A program made the translations under genes and the position numbers. Of a stretch of DNA of 64,000 bases, positions 61,360-64,000 are shown piece after piece. Origin of the DNA: JBMYRH01 sp049602155 (GTDB lineage: Bacteria; Myxococcota_A; UBA9042; PHBI01; JBMYRH01); NCBI GenBank assembly GCA_049602155.1, contig JBMYRH010000017.1:62001-126000 (forward strand), read 5' to 3'. Below the pieces are notes generated by a model. The model saw only the letters and a program-made list of their open reading frames with translations. It made no database searches and was not told the origin of the DNA. Positions within the stretch are counted from its first letter, which is position 1. Each line of letters opens with the position of its first letter.

Positions 61360-64000
61360 ATGGAGGACGCCCCGCCCGTCGCAAACCTGGCATTCGTCGA
61401 GTCGATGTACGCACGATTCCAGGACCATCCTTCCTCGGTGCCTGAAGAGTGGCGCGCCTACTTCTCGGCGTATGAAGCCTCGAGCCGCACACCGATCGGC
61501 CCCAGCTTCGCGGCGCGTAGCATCTTCGCGGCAGCGGCAGCGGCTCCGGTCAACGGCTCCTCACCTCTGCGTGCTGCGCCTCGACCACCGCGCCCGAAGA
61601 AGGCCCGTACAGTCTCAGTGGGCGAGGCCGATCCGGCTCACATGGCGCTGCTCGGGGCCACGTCCCTCTTCACCGGTCTCGGCGATGATGAGTTGGCAGC
61701 GATCGCCTCCCGCACCACCGAGGTCAGGCTCCCCGAAGGCGACCTCCTGATGCAAAAGGGGGACGCAGGAGACGGCGCCTACTTCATCCTCGAGGGCAAG
61801 GCCCGGGTCGAGCGGGATGGGCACCTCGTGGCGACGCTGACCACCGGTCAGGTCGTGGGTGAGATGTCCTTCCTCAAGCATCAGGTCCGCTCCGCCAACG
61901 TCATCGCGCAAACACCGCTGCACATGCTGCACCTTGGTGAAGCGGCGCTCGACGAGCTGCTCGATACCCACGCTGGCTTCGCGCGGCTCCTCTTTGAGAC
62001 GGTCTCTAAGCGCCTCCGCGCGGCCAATCTACTTCAGAAACGTGTGGCCCAGCTGATGCGCCTATACCGGGTGCGTGGACACGTCATCGCCGACCTGGAC
62101 CCGTTGGGGCGTCGCCCCTCGGAGCACCCCGAGTTAGATCTCGCTTACCACGGTCTGAGCCCCAGTGACTTGGGTGAGCGGGTCTTCGTCGGCGATCCAC
62201 AGAGCCCCGACGTCTTGACCTTGGGCGCGGTCGTGGACCGCATGAAGAACACCTATTGCCGTCACATCGGGGTGCAGTTCATGCACATCGATGACGTGGA
62301 GGTGCAGACCTGGCTTCAAACACGTATGGAGCGCACCGAGAATCAGTGCAACCTAAGCCGCGAGGAGCAAGTGCGGGTGCTGACAAAGCTCACCCAAGCG
62401 GAGCTCTTCGAGCAGTTCATTCACGCGAAGTATCTAGGCGCCAAGCGCTTCTCCCTCGAGGGCGCAGAGAGCTTGCTCCCCCTGCTGGACATCGCCATCG
62501 AGGAAGCGGCTAAGCACGGCGTGCGGCAGATCGTGATGGGGATGGCGCATCGCGGGCGCTTGAACGTGCTCGCGAACATCATGGGCAAGGCGCCGCACCA
62601 GATCTTCAAGGAGTTCGAGGACGCCGACCCTGACAAGTACCTCGGCCGTGGTGACGTGAAGTACCACATGGGCTACTCGAGCAAGCACCAGGCAGTCAGT
62701 GGCGAGGACGTGCACCTGAGCCTGACGTTTAACCCCAGCCACCTGGCCTTCGTCACCCCCGTGGTGCAGGGGCGCGTCCGGGGCAAGCAAGACCGCTTTA
62801 ACGACACGCAGCGTGAGCGGGTCATGGGCCTCGTCATCCACGGTGATGCAGCGTTCGCTGGCCAAGGCGTGATCCAAGAGAGCTTGAACATGAGCGAGCT
62901 CTCCGGCTACGAGACCGGCGGCACCGTTCACGTCATCGTGAATAACCAAGTCGGCTTCACGACCGACCCCGAGGACTCACGGTCTTCGGGCTACGCGACC
63001 GACGTCGCCAAGCTCCTTCAGATCCCTATCTTCCACGTCAACGGTGAGCACCCCGACGCCGTCGCTCAGGTCATCAAGCTGGCGATGGACTTCCGAGAGC
63101 GGTGGCACCGAGATGTCATCATCGATATGTACTGCTACCGGCGTCATGGTCACAATGAAGGCGACGAGCCTCGCTATACCCAGCCGCAGATGTACCAATG
63201 GGTCGACAGGCAGCCCACAGTCCGCGAGAATTTCGTGGAGAACATGGTCGCCCTCGGCGTCGTCTCAAAAGCAGACAGTGACGCCATCGCCGAGCAATGC
63301 AAGGCGTCGTTGGAGAGCGACCTCGAGAGTGCCCGCGGGGGAGAGGCCCTTTCAACAGGCGAGCAAGAGCCTTATCGAGGCGTCTGGTCGGCGGGCTACC
63401 ACGGTGGCGCGGAGTCAGATACGCCATTGGTAGAGACCGCTGTCCCACAAGACACGCTCTGCTCACTGCTGACACAGCTCACCACGCTCCCGGACACTCT
63501 GAAGGTCCAGAGCAAGCTCCGTCGGCTGATGAAGAAGCGCGCTCAGATGGCGTCTGGTGATGCGCCGCTCGACTGGTGGGCAGGTGAAGCGCTGGCCTTC
63601 GCGACGTTGCTCGGCGGACAGCACCCCATCCGCCTGAGTGGCCAGGACGCGCAGCGCGGTACCTTTACGCACCGCCACAGCGTGATCCACGATCAAGAGT
63701 CGGGAGAGACCCACACCCCACTGAACGCGCTCTCGGGCGACCATGCCGAGTATTCGGTGTGGAACAGTCCGCTTTCCGAGGCCGCTGTCCTGGCATTCGA
63801 TTACGGCTACAGCCTGGAGTGGCCAGAGGGCCTCGTCATCTGGGAGGCGCAGTTTGGTGACTTCGCCAACGGCGCGCAGGTCATCATCGATCAGTTCGTG
63901 ACGACGTCCGAGGACAAGTGGTCACGGTTGAGCGGTCTTGTGATGATGCTCCCGCACGGCTTTGAAGGTCAGGGGCCTGAGCACTCCTCGGCGCGCTTGG
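61360..64000 (+). CDS. sucA: 2-oxoglutarate dehydrogenase E1 with inserted cyclic nucleotide-binding domain (3' end outside window)
   Basis: 880 codons are visible without a stop; the C-terminus lies beyond the window. ATG with GGAAGGAG upstream. Residues 8-40 are the usual E1 leader (LAFVESMYARF, SSVPEEWRAYF). An Ala/Pro-rich linker leads to a cyclic nucleotide-binding domain at about 100-222 (SLFTGLGDDELAAIA, DAGDGAYFILEGK, VVGEMSFL, VRSANVIA) with cassette Glu168 and Arg177 spaced as in PKA. From residue 228 the E1 core follows: LYRVRGHVIADLDPLG, MAHRGRLNVLA, GDVKYHMGYSS, NPSHLAFVTPVVQGR, the ThDP motif HGDAAFAGQGVIQE to NNQVGFTT, and YRRHGHNEGDEP. It decarboxylates 2-oxoglutarate and passes the succinyl group to E2. 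The insertion replaces the linker region where actinobacterial Kgd/OdhA carry an E2-like domain. Allosteric control by cAMP or cGMP is inferred. Confidence 0.93.
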   Translation, partial: MEDAPPVANLAFVESMYARFQDHPSSVPEEWRAYFSAYEASSRTPIGPSFAARSIFAAAAAAPVNGSSPLRAAPRPPRPKKARTVSVGEADPAHMALLGATSLFTGLGDDELAAIASRTTEVRLPEGDLLMQKGDAGDGAYFILEGKARVERDGHLVATLTTGQVVGEMSFLKHQVRSANVIAQTPLHMLHLGEAALDELLDTHAGFARLLFETVSKRLRAANLLQKRVAQLMRLYRVRGHVIADLDPLGRRPSEHPELDLAYHGLSPSDLGERVFVGDPQSPDVLTLGAVVDRMKNTYCRHIGVQFMHIDDVEVQTWLQTRMERTENQCNLSREEQVRVLTKLTQAELFEQFIHAKYLGAKRFSLEGAESLLPLLDIAIEEAAKHGVRQIVMGMAHRGRLNVLANIMGKAPHQIFKEFEDADPDKYLGRGDVKYHMGYSSKHQAVSGEDVHLSLTFNPSHLAFVTPVVQGRVRGKQDRFNDTQRERVMGLVIHGDAAFAGQGVIQESLNMSELSGYETGGTVHVIVNNQVGFTTDPEDSRSSGYATDVAKLLQIPIFHVNGEHPDAVAQVIKLAMDFRERWHRDVIIDMYCYRRHGHNEGDEPRYTQPQMYQWVDRQPTVRENFVENMVALGVVSKADSDAIAEQCKASLESDLESARGGEALSTGEQEPYRGVWSAGYHGGAESDTPLVETAVPQDTLCSLLTQLTTLPDTLKVQSKLRRLMKKRAQMASGDAPLDWWAGEALAFATLLGGQHPIRLSGQDAQRGTFTHRHSVIHDQESGETHTPLNALSGDHAEYSVWNSPLSEAAVLAFDYGYSLEWPEGLVIWEAQFGDFANGAQVIIDQFVTTSEDKWSRLSGLVMMLPHGFEGQGPEHSSARL

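Overview
The window looks like part of the chromosome of a GC-rich Gram-negative bacterium of the former Deltaproteobacteria (Myxococcota or Bradymonadota-like). That is an inference. It rests on the many secreted lipoproteins with acidic linkers, calcium-binding thrombospondin type 3 repeats, MopE-like and Cys-rich DGCGG modules, CotH kinase-like proteins and a PNGase F-like protein, together with a Lol-type ABC operon and outer-membrane barrels. I saw no rRNA, tRNA, CRISPR array, transposase or phage gene. About 40 protein genes are supported, many in short ATGA-overlap operons.

Region 1 (1-8.6 kb, minus strand): a CotH-like lipoprotein, a GDSL-type esterase lipoprotein, a quinone oxidoreductase, and a three-gene operon of lipoproteins with c-type heme motifs, including unusual CX4CH sites. 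Region 2 (8.6-15.2 kb, plus strand): a compact putative biosynthetic cluster (SRPBCC protein, KAS III-like enzyme with an altered triad, ThDP enzyme, animal-type catechol O-methyltransferase, TetR regulator, HisC-like aminotransferase). The control region shared with the heme lipoprotein operon carries three TACC-N8-GGTA-type palindromes that overlap both predicted promoters. Region 3 (15.2-25.3 kb): an M15 peptidase, a membrane-protein/TPR pair sharing an N-terminal module, small envelope proteins, a DUF805-SRPBCC fusion, a free cyclic-nucleotide-domain protein, and an orphan double-glycine-leader peptide followed by a terminator. Region 4 (25.3-35.3 kb, minus): an MBOAT O-acyltransferase with an SGNH-like partner, a PNGase F-like lipoprotein, a second CotH protein with a lamin-tail domain, SlyD, and a TSP3-repeat lipoprotein.

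Region 5 (35.4-41.1 kb, minus): a tightly overlapping operon of GbsR/MarR-type regulator, LolA-like protein, two FtsX/MacB permeases, ABC ATPase and outer-membrane barrel, with a promoter and palindromic plus triple direct repeats upstream. Region 6 (41.4-50.1 kb): a GT51 peptidoglycan glycosyltransferase behind a very large N-terminal region, a LOG/TIGR00725-type protein, a Cys-rich repeat lipoprotein, a thiolase, and a secreted GH13 amylase-like lipoprotein. Region 7 (50.3-59.9 kb): a 3174-residue multi-module surface lipoprotein whose UGA stop sits exactly where the repeat pattern demands a Cys. Region 8 (59.9-64 kb): L-2-hydroxyglutarate oxidase, divergent from a 2-oxoglutarate dehydrogenase E1 gene that runs off the window.

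The most striking observation is that this E1 protein carries a cyclic-nucleotide-binding domain, with its phosphate-cassette Glu and Arg intact, between the N-terminal leader and the ThDP catalytic core. This suggests direct cNMP control of a TCA-cycle entry enzyme. The second is the region 2 cluster, whose product I cannot name.
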